28,686 bases of DNA, taken from positions 362,319 through 391,004 of the forward strand of contig BFEA01000485.1 in NCBI GenBank assembly GCA_003427395.1, written 5' to 3'. The position numbers were made by a program, and so were the translations under genes. The DNA is from Chara braunii (lineage: Eukaryota; Streptophyta; Charophyceae; Charales; Characeae). The notes beneath the pieces were generated by a model. It had not been told where the DNA came from. It ran no database searches and saw nothing but the letters and a program-made list of their open reading frames with translations. Below, piece by piece: positions 1 through 8,846 of this stretch (positions within the stretch are counted from its first letter, which is position 1; the number at the start of each line of letters is the position of its first letter).

Positions 1-84
<84 letters not shown>

Positions 85-90
85 TGTGTG
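1..90. repeat. (TC)n-(TG)n compound microsatellite
   Basis: An uninterrupted TC run occupies 1-67 and switches to TG through about 90. The window begins inside the tract, so its full length is unknown. The open frame that starts here is a repeat translation. Confidence 0.97.
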
Positions 91-760
91 GTGCGAGAAG
101 AGCGGGATCTGTCGGGAGCGAGGACAAACCTGGTCGAGCTACAAAAGGGGGAGATGGGGATGCGGGATGAGGGGAATGGGGATGCACATGCCGATCTGCA
201 GTCACCGATTTTTCCCAATGTTCTCTCTCGGTGGGTCGTAAGGGAGGCGCGTGGTGGAGATCAGGATGGGGGATGGGGAAAGAAGGGCGCGGTTGCAATA
301 GAGGTGGAGGACGACTGCGGGAGGAGGGATGTGCATAGAGAAGAAGGGGAAGACTCCGGAGAGCTGAAGACTCGAAAGCCGATTCTCGAGCCCGGTCCCG
401 ATGGGAGGGAGGAGGAGCGCCGTCCCGATGCACGACGGGAGGAGGAGCGCGGTCCCGATGCGCCAACTAAGTGTGGACAGGATAAAGTAGAAAAGGGGCA
501 GATCGACTCTGCCGATTCTCGAGCCCGGTCCCGATGGGAGGGAGGAGGAGCGCGGTCCCGATGAACAACGACGACGACGAATGGAGTCTTGGTCGTGTTG
601 GGGGTTGTTGGGAGGGAGGAGGAGCGAAGCTCCGGTGAACGACGACGACGACGAATGGGGAGATCGGGATGGAGGAGGAGGGGGATCGGGATGCTCCTGC
701 CAGTTTGCCCTACAGCGGTGACTGCACCACTTCGCCTCGATCGATAGGATATATTCATTT
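91..760. repeat. G-rich minisatellite-like region
   Basis: This is purine-rich sequence with internal direct repeats. A segment of about 50 bp beginning GCCGATTCTCGAG occurs at 378 and again at 511, 133 bp apart. The submotif GGGAGGAGGAGCG recurs several times, and a run of GACGACGACGA followed by ATGG occurs near 566-582 and 639-657. Both strands have open frames of about 165 codons, but they consist of Arg/Ser/Pro or Glu/Gly/Asp strings from the repeat. No protein family is recognised. Confidence 0.7.
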
Positions 761-1067
761 CATTGCAGTAAAGAGTTATTGACTACTACATAGTATAATT
801 GTTGTGGTTTCAATTAACACAATGGTGATCTTGACTCATCGCACATCCTGAAGATGGAGAAAACGTAACCTACTCTCCTCTCTATGGAAACGTACGAAAC
901 GGTGAAAGCATAAAATACAAGGTCAAGTTAACGCCGTGGTAAGAACCTTTTTCTGAAGTCAAACGGGCTTACTTATACTGAATTCTTTTGTATCAATATT
1001 GAATTAAGTCGTTTGGCAGATACTCCGCGGGTTGTATAATTAGACCGCGTCAAAGATCCAAGAATTT

Positions 1068-1070
<3 letters not shown>
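761..1070. other. Unannotated spacer
   Basis: Sequence of average composition between the minisatellite and the first CT tract. No gene, repeat copy or RNA was recognised. Confidence 0.6.

Positions 1071-1142
<72 letters not shown>
1071..1142. repeat. (CT)n microsatellite
   Basis: An uninterrupted CT dinucleotide run of about 72 bp, followed by a degenerate GTGTCT stretch that leads into the first copy of the 62-bp core. Confidence 0.97.
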
Positions 1143-1146
<4 letters not shown>

Positions 1147-1167
1147 CTCCGTGTCTGTGTCTGTGTA

Positions 1168-1225
1168 TTGGCGAAACCTTGAGTGCACATACAGCGCAGT
1201 CGGGATCGCAGGTTGAAGATCGATC

Positions 1226-1229
<4 letters not shown>
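1168..1229 (+). repeat. 62-bp microsatellite-bounded core, copy 1
   Basis: The unit starts TTGGCGAAACCTT and ends GATCGATCGTGT. It matches the copy at 1343-1404 at 59 of 62 positions by eye, and the reverse complement of 26402-26463 at 60 of 62. Here it lies between a TC/TG stretch and a long (TC)n. The function is unknown. It could be the conserved centre of a small mobile or tandemly copied unit whose ends are simple repeats. Confidence 0.9.
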
Positions 1230-1309
<80 letters not shown>

Positions 1310-1312
1310 CTC

Positions 1313-1342
<30 letters not shown>
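1229..1342. repeat. (TC)n-(TG)n microsatellite
   Basis: TC runs to about 1305 and is followed by a mixed TGTCTG segment and (TG)n up to the second core copy. Serine/leucine and glutamate/arginine frames across it are artefacts of the repeat. Confidence 0.96.
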
Positions 1343-1343
<1 letters not shown>

Positions 1344-1404
1344 TGGCGAAACCTTCGGTGCACATACAGCGCAGTCGGGACCGCAGGTTGAAGATCGATC
1401 GTGT
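1343..1404 (+). repeat. 62-bp microsatellite-bounded core, copy 2
   Basis: Same orientation as copy 1 and 175 bp downstream of it. It differs from copy 1 at three positions by eye. It is preceded by (TG)n and followed by GGCCGTGATC rather than a CT tract. The minus-strand copy near 26.4 kb shares the start of this 3' extension (GGC), which suggests the full unit is slightly longer than 62 bp. Confidence 0.9.
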
Positions 1405-1945
1405 GGCCGTGATCATGAAAATCATCATCATTATCATCATCGTTATCACCGGCCCATTTTCCGTCGAAGACCTCCTTCAATTCCTTGATCCCTCCATCCA
1501 TCTTCAACCTCCGCCCCAGTCATCATTATCATCGTCGCGGCGTTGTTTTTCGCCGACCTCCATCATTATCATCATCATCGCCACCGCCGGCCTGCTTCTC
1601 GTCGACCTCTGCCTCCTTCGATCTCTTTCCTCCCTCCACACCTCCCTCCACACTTTTTCAACCAGCACGATCGCGGCACCGTATATTGTGCATGCCCGTC
1701 TCTTCCCATCCGTTGCTCTCTTCATCCATCTCCGGCCTTTGCACCCCCCCCCCCCTTCCACCCCATCTACCTTCGTCGTACATCACCATCATAATCATCG
1801 TCGCCGCGCTGTTTCTCCCCGATCTCCATATCATCGTCATCAGCGGGCGAGGAAGGAGGATGAGAAGAAGGTGAGGAAGTGGAGGACGCGAAGAAGCGGG
1901 GGAGGAGGTGGAGCCCGGAGGAAAAGGAGCAGGAGAGACCGTACC
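1405..1945. repeat. ATC/CGTC-rich degenerate tandem repeat
   Basis: ATC trinucleotide stretches alternate with pyrimidine-rich sequence. A segment of about 60 bp containing ATCATCGTCGC and GTTGTTTTTCGCC near 1520-1580 recurs in diverged form at about 1779-1840, a spacing near 258 bp. The end becomes purine-rich. Open frames in all phases follow from low complexity. On the minus strand the right edge has a splice-donor-like AAG/GTACGG at about 1938-1946, but no exon can be established. Confidence 0.55.
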
Positions 1946-2716
1946 TTGGTCCGCCATATTCACATGCCGGGTCAATCTCGATGACAAGTTTGATGTCGAT
2001 CCCTCCTTTCACACGGGGTCGATCGAAGCCCCGAGCGCGAAGATGAAACACAGACCTCCGCTCACCGCGCGCAGAACGTGATGCGCGCGCAATTCCCGAA
2101 AGCACGCTTCACACGGCAGCAATGGTACACGCACCTCGCTCAGCAGGCAGAGGCAACCATGCACGCGCGCACCACACACGTCAACTCTTCACACGGCCTC
2201 CACGTCATCGCAGCAACTACCGTTTTCCACTAAACACAACGCACCCTCATTTTGACTGTACCGGGACGGAATAACAGTCTGTATACATTGATTGATTATT
2301 AGGATGCGTTATGTTCAGGGAAAGACGGTAGCGCGCTACCCTACAGCCGCCTAAACCGTGCCTGCTGATGTCCCGTCGTCCCGACGCAGGAGAACCGCCG
2401 ATTCTCCGAAGGCACTCCACGTCGCCGATGCTCCAATGGTATCCCATGCCCGCGGTCGCGACCTCGTGGACCCGACACGGGGGCGGGGGAACGCGCGGTG
2501 AACCGGGAAAGGGACCGTGCGAAATTACACCGCCAGTCCTTCGGGACATCCGTAAGAATTGGAACGATACAGAGAAGATTTTTTTTATTTTTTTTTTCAG
2601 GAAGGCAAATCTTGTTCTCAACTTTTTTTTTCTTTTAAAAAAAAATAAATTAAAAGGCTAATTCTTTAAGCCCAACCAATTCAACCAGGTCACATCAAAG
2701 CAACATCACAATGAAT
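1946..2716. other. GC-rich unassigned region with TTCACACGG motif
   Basis: No recognisable coding sequence. The 9-mer TTCACACGG occurs three times, at 2008, 2108 and 2188, always on the plus strand. Minus-strand frames across 1767-2105 and 2247-2621 have no family resemblance I can name. Near 2581-2600 a polypyrimidine run ends in CAG/G, which resembles a plus-strand 3' splice site, but no adjacent exon is evident. Confidence 0.45.
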
Positions 2717-2745
2717 TACTCCTTCCGTTCCGAAATAATTGCAGT
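2717..2745 (+). mobile_element. Stowaway-like MITE terminal repeat (solo end)
   Basis: After a TA dinucleotide, the sequence CTCCTTCCGTTCCGAAAT closely resembles the conserved terminal repeat of plant Stowaway MITEs (Tc1/mariner group, TA target sites). I did not find the matching inverted end in the next 500 bp, so this is a truncated element or a chance match to a well-known motif. Confidence 0.5.
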
Positions 2746-3182
2746 CTCTCTCTCTGAAGCGGCATCCAATTCCGAGAATATGGGTCAAATGGGTCCAAAT
2801 TAGTCCCCGAGCTCCTCAAAGGAATAGCCTATAGCAACCCTAACGGAGCAGTCCCTTACCCGTTTCCATTCGCCCGCCGCTCTGCCTGCCAAAAAAAATA
2901 ACAGCGCGGGCGATCGAGATAAAAAGACTCGACTATTGATTGCCCCGATGTAGTCCAACGAGAGATGGGAGAATCAAGCGAAACAGTACACCTGAAGTTT
3001 GAGGGAGGATGAGCAAAATATAGTCACCCCCAATCATCCCAAAGAAAACCAGACTATATTATCGGTAACCGACTCCTGAGGATGGCGCTAACGCCCACCA
3101 ATCGGAAAACCCATGTACACGACTAATTACTTATTAAACTCTAATGCGCGTACTCTCTTAGTTAAGCTTTGTAGATAACATT
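2746..3182. other. Unannotated spacer
   Basis: Mixed-composition sequence between the Stowaway-like end and the GAPDH pseudogene. It may include the interior of the truncated MITE or the 3' flank of the pseudogene. No feature was recognised. Confidence 0.5.
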
Positions 3183-3492
3183 GTGCTCAATCAACTCCAG
3201 ATCAACGCGGTTAGAGTATTCCTCACTCGTTGTCGTCCCAGGATACCGATTTCAATCGGAGTTGCCGCTCAGGGCCATGATACCCGCCTTGGCGTCGAAG
3301 ATGCCCGACCTACCACCGGCGATGAAATCGGACGACACATCACTCATCGTCCTCCGTGTACCCCAAGATACCTACCCTTCAGATCGACCTCCGAGACCTT
3401 CGTAATCACGGCCTAGATCTCCTCGTACGTCGCGCTCTTCGCCAGCCTCTCCGTCAGATGGACCACCTACACGTCAGTCGTGGGGATACGGC
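3183..3492 (-). pseudogene. GAPDH (cytosolic, GapC-like) pseudogene, C-terminal part
   Basis: Reading the minus strand gives the C-terminal third of glyceraldehyde-3-phosphate dehydrogenase in order. It begins with an IPTTDV segment (VPTVDV in the family), followed by VVHLTERLAKSATYEEI, a degraded LKG-LG segment, SDF, RSGIFDAKAGI, a decayed SVSWDDNE segment and NRVDLELIEH. The copy is dead. TAG stops interrupt the segment after TDV and the one after YEEI, a frameshift lies near 3350, and the Trp codon of NEWG reads TGA. The homology fades upstream of about 3500, so the catalytic Cys domain and NAD fold are missing. I see no intron in the part present, which would suit a retrocopy, but no poly(A) tail confirms this. 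Confidence 0.85.
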
Positions 3493-3840
3493 CTCCTACC
3501 TTTCGCCTCATACAACACCAATTGACCCTAAAGCAGTTCTTAACCTACAGTCTACAGTAACCAAAAACATAACTTAAGCTTACCATTATTATCGATAGAT
3601 GCTAAGTACTCTTTCCCCCACACCACGTAGACATAAACCATTTGAACCTCCGACCTTGTCCTCGTTGGCCTCTACAGTTCTAGTCCGCTCGGATCTGATG
3701 ACCGAATCTGAGTTTTATCAACGCTTTAGTCTCCACATCAAACATTTATCTCTTATGAAAACAGGCCCAGTTCCTGTGTTCTCAGATAACCGATGCAATG
3801 ACGGACCGGCATACTTGTGCCACGTACCCTATCCCATGAG
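3493..3840. other. Spacer between GAPDH and LINE fragments
   Basis: The first 20-30 bp may be a further degraded piece of the GAPDH copy. The rest could be the 3' end of the minus-strand LINE, downstream of its zinc-binding domain, but nothing diagnostic is visible. A plus-strand open frame from 3599 to 4111 lies opposite the LINE fragment and has no recognisable content. Confidence 0.4.
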
Positions 3841-4236
3841 TCAGAGGGAGGTTATCAGGGGGGGTAGGCCCAATAGCACCCATTTTTCGTCCCAATCCCA
3901 ATGCTCAGAGGAGAAGTTGGACCAATGCTTCGACCACCAAATCCAAATTCTTTTGGATGTTGGACACTCCCACCACAAGTGGGTAGTTGACTCAAACGGC
4001 CAAGTGCACCATCTACAGGAAAGACTGATTGACATCCCTTTACTCGCCAGCCATACGGTGGAGGGAGTAACTAACCATGAGATCATCCACAAAAGGGTTG
4101 CATACCTCTGAGAAGGCATGTGCCGCAGTTGTTTCCAGAGCCTCCGCATACGCATCGTTATCTCTTCCTCTCCCATACCTGTCCTTCCACTCAATCTTTG
4201 CGTGACAATTGTCAGCGGCTGTTTCCTTGCCACCAA
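3841..4236 (-). pseudogene. LINE ORF2 C-terminal fragment, zf-RVT domain
   Basis: A minus-strand frame of 131 codons matches the zinc-binding region that follows reverse transcriptase in many plant non-LTR retrotransposons. It has WKQLRHM near residue 34, a hydrophobic LLWMISWLVTPSTVWLASKG segment around 48-67, then C74-x2-C77, H86 and C91 followed by SKRIWIWW. This is the usual CxxC-x8-H-x4-C arrangement with the trailing tryptophans. No reverse transcriptase or endonuclease motifs are found upstream on this strand, and the frame is soon lost, so it is a 5'-truncated, inactive copy. The family is seen from the motif; the subfamily is not determined. Confidence 0.8.
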
Positions 4237-4319
4237 TATCTTCTCGGACGGCCTGAAGTTACAAAGAAGGAGCGAAGAGCCCCCAACAGAAAAATTTTCC
4301 AGAATTAAGTAATCATTCT

Positions 4320-4745
4320 AGATTAAAATTATATTCTAAATTCTAAATTTCCATTCCATCATAAAAAATGTAATTCCAATTTTAAAATTTTCCGTCTTAC
4401 TTGAAAAATTTCCTTCCAAGAATGGGGTATCCATTCTTATTTGAACAGCATGCTAAAGATGAAATGAAAGTTTGGATGAGTTCATGAAATATTTTAATTG
4501 GACTGCCATTCTAAGTAAGGATTTCCAATCATAAATAGGTTAATCCAATCTAAATTAGACGATATTTGTTGTAATAGAATGAAAGTCTAATTAAAACATT
4601 TCATAAACTCGTCCAGACTTTCATTCCATCTTGAACAAATAGATGTAGTTGGAAGGAAAAACTCATATTTAGACGGGAACTTATCAAATTAAATTGGAAA
4701 TTTTAAAATTTGACAAAAATTGGAATGATAATTTATAAATATGAA
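4320..4745. mobile_element. AT-rich foldback / MITE-like element
   Basis: A long imperfect inverted repeat. The best arms are 4456-4499 and 4589-4632, which match at 39 of 44 positions. Weaker matching continues outward, for example TTTTAAAATTT and CCTTCCAA segments present on both sides, to about 4330 and 4740. The interior has no open frame. The structure fits a non-autonomous foldback or MITE, but no clean terminal repeat or target-site duplication could be fixed. Confidence 0.7.
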
Positions 4746-5106
4746 GGATTTTTTTTTTTATTGAATGTTTTTTCAACTTTCATTTCTCATGGGAATTTTT
4801 CTGTTGCCCTCGGCCCAAACCTCTCCATGCCCAGGCCGCTGGATCTAATCTTCTGTTCCCGATTGGTTGATTGTTGTTCCCACAAAGTACCACCACGTGC
4901 TTTTCCTCACTTTTCCAGCGTTCCTCCACTCGCACCTTGCAATTTATTTTTATTTTTTTTTATTACACTACACTATGTTCTTCTCTCAAATTCTTTTTTT
5001 CCCCTTCCTCTATACAGAGAAGATTAACATGGCCCCTGCGCAAGAATGACACACATAAATCGAGAAAAAAAAATAAAATTACACCGCCATACGCGATAGT
5101 CATTTC
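4746..5106. other. T-rich unassigned sequence
   Basis: Poly(T)-interrupted sequence upstream of the first SINE. Open frames are short and rich in Phe and Ser. No feature was recognised. Confidence 0.5.
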
Positions 5107-5545
5107 GGCCTAGGTAGCTCAATTGGTTAGGCACGCAAGTGGCATTTAGGAGGTCTCGGGCCCAATGCCATGACCGCCTTTGGCACGCTCGGTGCCAACC
5201 AATTGCGGTAGCCAACACGGGTGTGAGTTCGCAGTACAAGTGTGAGTGGGTTGCGTGTACTGTGTGGAAGAGTATTGGCCTCAGACACTACTGTTACTCA
5301 ACGGGGGTGGGGGAAGATGAAAAGGGAGGCACAGTTACTTACTGGCAAATGCTCGGTCCTTGTGGTACCCAGACCCCCACTGGCAGCCCCAACCTTGCAC
5401 CCTAAAAGCTTGGATAAAGGGCAAACATGCGCTTACCTCCCTCCACCGAGAAAGGTAACCTCCCTTCACCGAAGAGAGGTAGAAAGCAATGCTTGCAGGG
5501 GTCCCCTGCATAGCCTTAGTAGTAGTGGTAGGTAGTGAAAGAAAA
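5107..5545 (+). mobile_element. tRNA-derived SINE, copy 1
   Basis: The head reads GGCCTAGGTAGCTCAATTGG and continues TTAGGCACGCAAGTGGCATT, with a good RNA polymerase III box A (TAGCTCAATTGG). The expected box B is degraded (GGTCTCGGGCCC). The body aligns with the second copy at 6543, sharing GGTGTGAGT, GTGAGTGGGTTG, CACTACTG and CCC-ACTGGCAGCCCCA, but it has an extra stretch of about 40 bp after the head. The 3' part (GGGGTCCCCTGCATAGCC followed by TTAGTAGTAGTGGTAGG) is shared with three other places in the window. No target-site duplication was seen. Confidence 0.85.
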
Positions 5546-5682
5546 ATGATAGGTTCCATGAAACCACCAGTACCTTTCCCAGCTATCAAGTCCAAGCCTC
5601 CTGCTACCAGTATGCAGAGTCTCGCCGCGCCTACAGCTACCGGTGGCGGGATTGACGTCCTTTGAAAAAAAAAAAAAAAAAA
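5546..5682 (-). mobile_element. Second SINE-family remnant, reverse orientation
   Basis: Read on the minus strand, this contains GGCTTGGACTTGATAGCTGG followed by GAAAGGTACTGGTGGTTT, which aligns with the minus strand of 9470-9560 (GCTCGGACATGATATCTGGG, then CAAGGTGTTGATGGTTT). The region abuts the 3' end of the preceding SINE. A plus-strand A run lies at 5665-5682. The element is partial and its boundaries are uncertain. Confidence 0.55.
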
Positions 5683-5806
5683 GCAAAAGAGAAAGTAAAA
5701 CCGAACTCTATTCTACAAAAACTGAAAAAGAAAAAAGAAAAACAAGGAAATGAAATGGGAGGAGGAGGGAAGAGAGAGACAAAGAGAAAGAGAGAGAGAG
5801 AAATCA

Positions 5807-5894
5807 GCATTTTGGGCATGAATCTTTGCGCCCGTTTTGCAGAAGCAGCACGCAGGAAAGGAGGGGGGGGAGACACTCTGTGTGTGTGTGTGTA

Positions 5895-5944
<50 letters not shown>

Positions 5945-6111
5945 TGTGTGTGTATGTGTGTGTGTGTGTGCGTGTGTGTGTGTGCCCGCGCATTTCTTCC
6001 TGCAAAATGGGAATGAATTCCCAAAATGCATCTGTGTGTGTGTGTGTGTGTGTGTGTGCCCGCGCATTTTTTTCTGCAAAATGGGAATGAATTCCCAAAA
6101 TGCAGCTCTCT

Positions 6112-6173
<62 letters not shown>

Positions 6174-6245
6174 CCCCGCGCGTTTTTTCCTGCAAAATGG
6201 TAATGAATCTTCCCACGAAAGTGAAAGATTCATTCCCAAAATGCA
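5807..6245. repeat. Palindromic-core units alternating with GT and CT microsatellites
   Basis: Two units of about 46 bp at 5985-6030 and 6059-6104 differ at two positions. Each runs from CCCGCGCATTT through CTGCAAAATGG and the inverted centre GGGAATGAATTCCC to AAAATGCA. A longer unit at about 6174-6245 has a true hairpin in the centre, AATGAATCTT pairing with AAGATTCATT. A reverse-oriented relative lies at 5807-5845. Between them are (GT)n at about 5878-5984 and 6031-6058 and (CT)n at about 6108-6171. Frames here encode His/Thr or Ser/Leu strings and are not genes. Confidence 0.9.
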
Positions 6246-6324
6246 GATTTCTCCCTCGCGCGGGTCATGACGTCTTCCTTTTTTTTTTTTAATGTTGAAT
6301 TTGTTTTTTTTTCACTTTTTTTTT

Positions 6325-6404
6325 CTTTTGTTTTCTTAAAATTCCCTGCGACCAGGCGTTTGCACGTATTGTTTTTCAAGCGGGGAATTTTAAGAAAACA
6401 AAAG
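6325..6404. repeat. 22-bp perfect inverted repeat
   Basis: The arm at 6325-6346 (CTTTTGTTTTCTTAAAATTC plus CC) is the exact reverse complement of 6383-6404, with a 36-bp loop. The 18-mer TGTTTTTCAAGCGGGGAA in the loop and right arm (6370-6387) is repeated directly at 6428-6445. It may be the end of a small foldback element or a hairpin transcript. Confidence 0.85.
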
Positions 6405-6542
6405 AGTCTCTTATACCAGAGCACCGATGTTTTTCAAGCGGGGAAAGGTATTGGTGGTTTAAAATATGTGAGGTGAGATAATATATATAAAGTTGTTCCC
6501 ATATGAGGAGGGGGAAAAAAAAAAAAGACAATTGGATCCATT

Positions 6543-6955
6543 GGCCTAGCTCATTTGGTTAGGTACGCAAGTGGCATTCAGGAGGTTGTGGGTTTGACCC
6601 CCATGACAGTAATAGGGGTGTGAGTATGATGAGCGTGAGTGGGTTGTATGTGGTGTGTGGGAGAGTGTTGGTCATAGCCACTACTGCTACTCGATGAGAA
6701 GTGGGGGAAGTAGATGGGGAGCGCAGCTACTCGCAAAATCCTCAGTTTTCATTTAGTTGGTCCCCCCTACCGGCAGCCCCACCCTGCTCCCTGACCATTG
6801 ACAATTAGGGCAGGGGCAACATGCATCCCCTTAATTGTAAGAGATCATGATAGCAAGGGTCCCCAGTATTGGCTTAGGAGTAGTTGTAGGTACATAGTTA
6901 AAAGTAACTGAGATACTAATATAGCTCAGTCTTAAAAAAAAAAAAAAAAAAAAAA
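6543..6955 (+). mobile_element. tRNA-derived SINE, copy 2, with poly(A)
   Basis: The better-preserved copy. Box A is TAGCTCATTTGG and box B is GGGTTTGACCCCC, about 50 bp apart as in a tRNA head. The body follows copy 1 but lacks its 40-bp insertion. The tail contains GGGTCCCCAGTATTGGCTTA, then GGAGTAGTTGTAGG, and the element ends in a run of about 22 A at 6934-6955. Transcription by RNA polymerase III from the two boxes is expected for the family; retrotransposition would need a partner LINE. No target-site duplication was identified. Confidence 0.88.
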
Positions 6956-8500
6956 GTTAAGGTTAGAAATCCCTCAACACTTCAACTCGAAAAAGTGAAG
7001 TCATTAGTCAACTTAGGTTTATGTTGGAAACTGGGCCCAAGGACCTATCCAAGATGGTACCTTTTGAATTCTACAAGTTGGCCTATCTTTATCCGGTTAG
7101 AATTAATAAGAAACCGTTAATTTAACCGAGCCCATGACTTTCACAACTCAAATTTGCAGTACTATACACTTTCAATCATTGATCTTCTCTTAAAATCCGT
7201 GTAAAAACTGACTCGAAGTTTTTACAAGGTCCTTCTATTACTCTTATCAAAGTTATTATTATATCATAATTAACTAAGCCGACCTACTTACAACTTGCAC
7301 ACCAGTTTATGTTCGACTGGTTGCAAGTGGAAGAGTGTAACCAAAGAGAATCACAACCATGTATACAAATACAATATCCATAGACTTTGAATTACTTTCA
7401 AATAATCAAACAATCACACATTTCATTTGATGTTCACAACAAAAACCATGCACACAACTTACTAGTCTTCAACATTCACACACACATTCAGACAAGCAAT
7501 GATGGAAAAAAATAGAGTCTTTTGCAACCTTAAAACAATATAAATATTCTTGCCACACGGTCAAACCTCTGGGCGTGCTGGTAGCCAGATGACACTGTGT
7601 CTGTCCGCATCCCCATCCCTACCATTGCTCAGTCTCTCAAACTACAACCTACCAATATTACCGTTAGACTTACCCCACGTCGTCACTCCACTCATTTATA
7701 TGTATGTTAAGTCTAATCAACACCGCAGTCTTTGTGCATAACCTGCACAACATTGCAACCGCGATCAAAGAAGAGAAGTGGAAAGGATTAAGCAAATTTA
7801 TAGCAGGGAAAACGATGGGGCATCCGCGTGAAAGATAGGGGATTGAGAGGGAGTCGCCGGAGAGAGAGACAAGTTATAGAAGGGTGGAAAGACGAAAAAG
7901 ACTGGATGATTCAATTTTTTTGTAGAAATTGGATCTGTGATTTATATCACGCATGCAACTTCGTTTTTACAACTTAATCTGACCAGCTCGCTTTAGGATC
8001 AAACATCCTTTGTCGGGAAGGAAGGAGGAAAACAAAAAGGTACATACAGAAGAAGGCGGCGAGCAAAAAGTGAAGTTGGCGCATGTGCATGAGCGCGAAG
8101 TTGCATTGCATGAACTTTCAAAATTCAAACTGCAAGTATCTTCCACGTGCATACATCACGAAGAGATTTAAATATAAGGATGACAAAAATTGCATTTTTT
8201 ATGAAAAGTTATCGTACAGTCGCTAATCGGACACGTGAATATAAATTGTTGAAATTAAAGGTTATTTATCAAGAAAGCACATACATTTTTATTCAAGAAT
8301 CAAGATCCGACCACCTTCTAACTCTTTAATCTTTTAGATTCGTCCTCACAACTTACTTCGGGGTTTAGTAAAAAGGGTACGTAATTGTGCTTGGTGTGCA
8401 ACTTTGCTTATGATGCATCGCATTAAATCTCATATTTTGTTTTGCTCGGCATTGAAAGTCACATTATTGGTTGTGATCCCTTGCCCTCGCCGTATGTTAG
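6956..8500. other. Unannotated AT-rich sequence
   Basis: About 1.5 kb without a recognisable gene, repeat copy or RNA. Open frames are short and unrelated to known families. A GA-rich stretch lies near 7840-7870. It may hold old, unrecognisable transposon sequence. Confidence 0.5.
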
Positions 8501-8505
8501 TGGTT

Positions 8506-8620
8506 ACGGCATCAACGAATTTCGATCTCCATGTTTAATATTCTCTAAGCAGCTTGTGATAAGACTTTAAGTTTTATGATGGACTATGGCATCAACGAAA
8601 CTGGATTCTCATTTCATTTT
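8506..8620 (+). repeat. Short diverged direct repeat (about 80-bp spacing)
   Basis: ACGGCATCAACGAATTTCGA near 8506 is echoed by ATGGCATCAACGAAACTGGA near 8586, with weaker similarity on either side. This is a small local duplication; nothing more can be said. Confidence 0.5.
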
Positions 8621-8846
8621 TTCCTTGTATTCAAAGAAAAATTGAAACTGAGGAAAGGCAGCAGAGACTCGATTTCATTTCCATGCGCTCTCGATAGTTT
8701 TTTTTTTTTTTTTTAAACCACCACTACATCCGATCCTGATTTTGTAGAATATGAATTTCATTGTGCACCGAGTTTTTTCGAGCCTTGTTCTCACCGTATT
8801 TGTTTTTAGTATACTCGCAATAGTTGCATGAAAAAAAAAAAAAAAA

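Noticed and set aside
973-1507. Long minus-strand frames of Arg-Glu and His-Thr repeats
   Set aside because: They are direct translations of (GA)n and (CA)n microsatellites, open in several frames at once.
3599-4111. Plus-strand frame of 170 codons, one of the longer ones in the window
   Set aside because: It lies opposite the recognisable LINE zinc-binding domain and has no similarity I can name, so it is probably a shadow frame.
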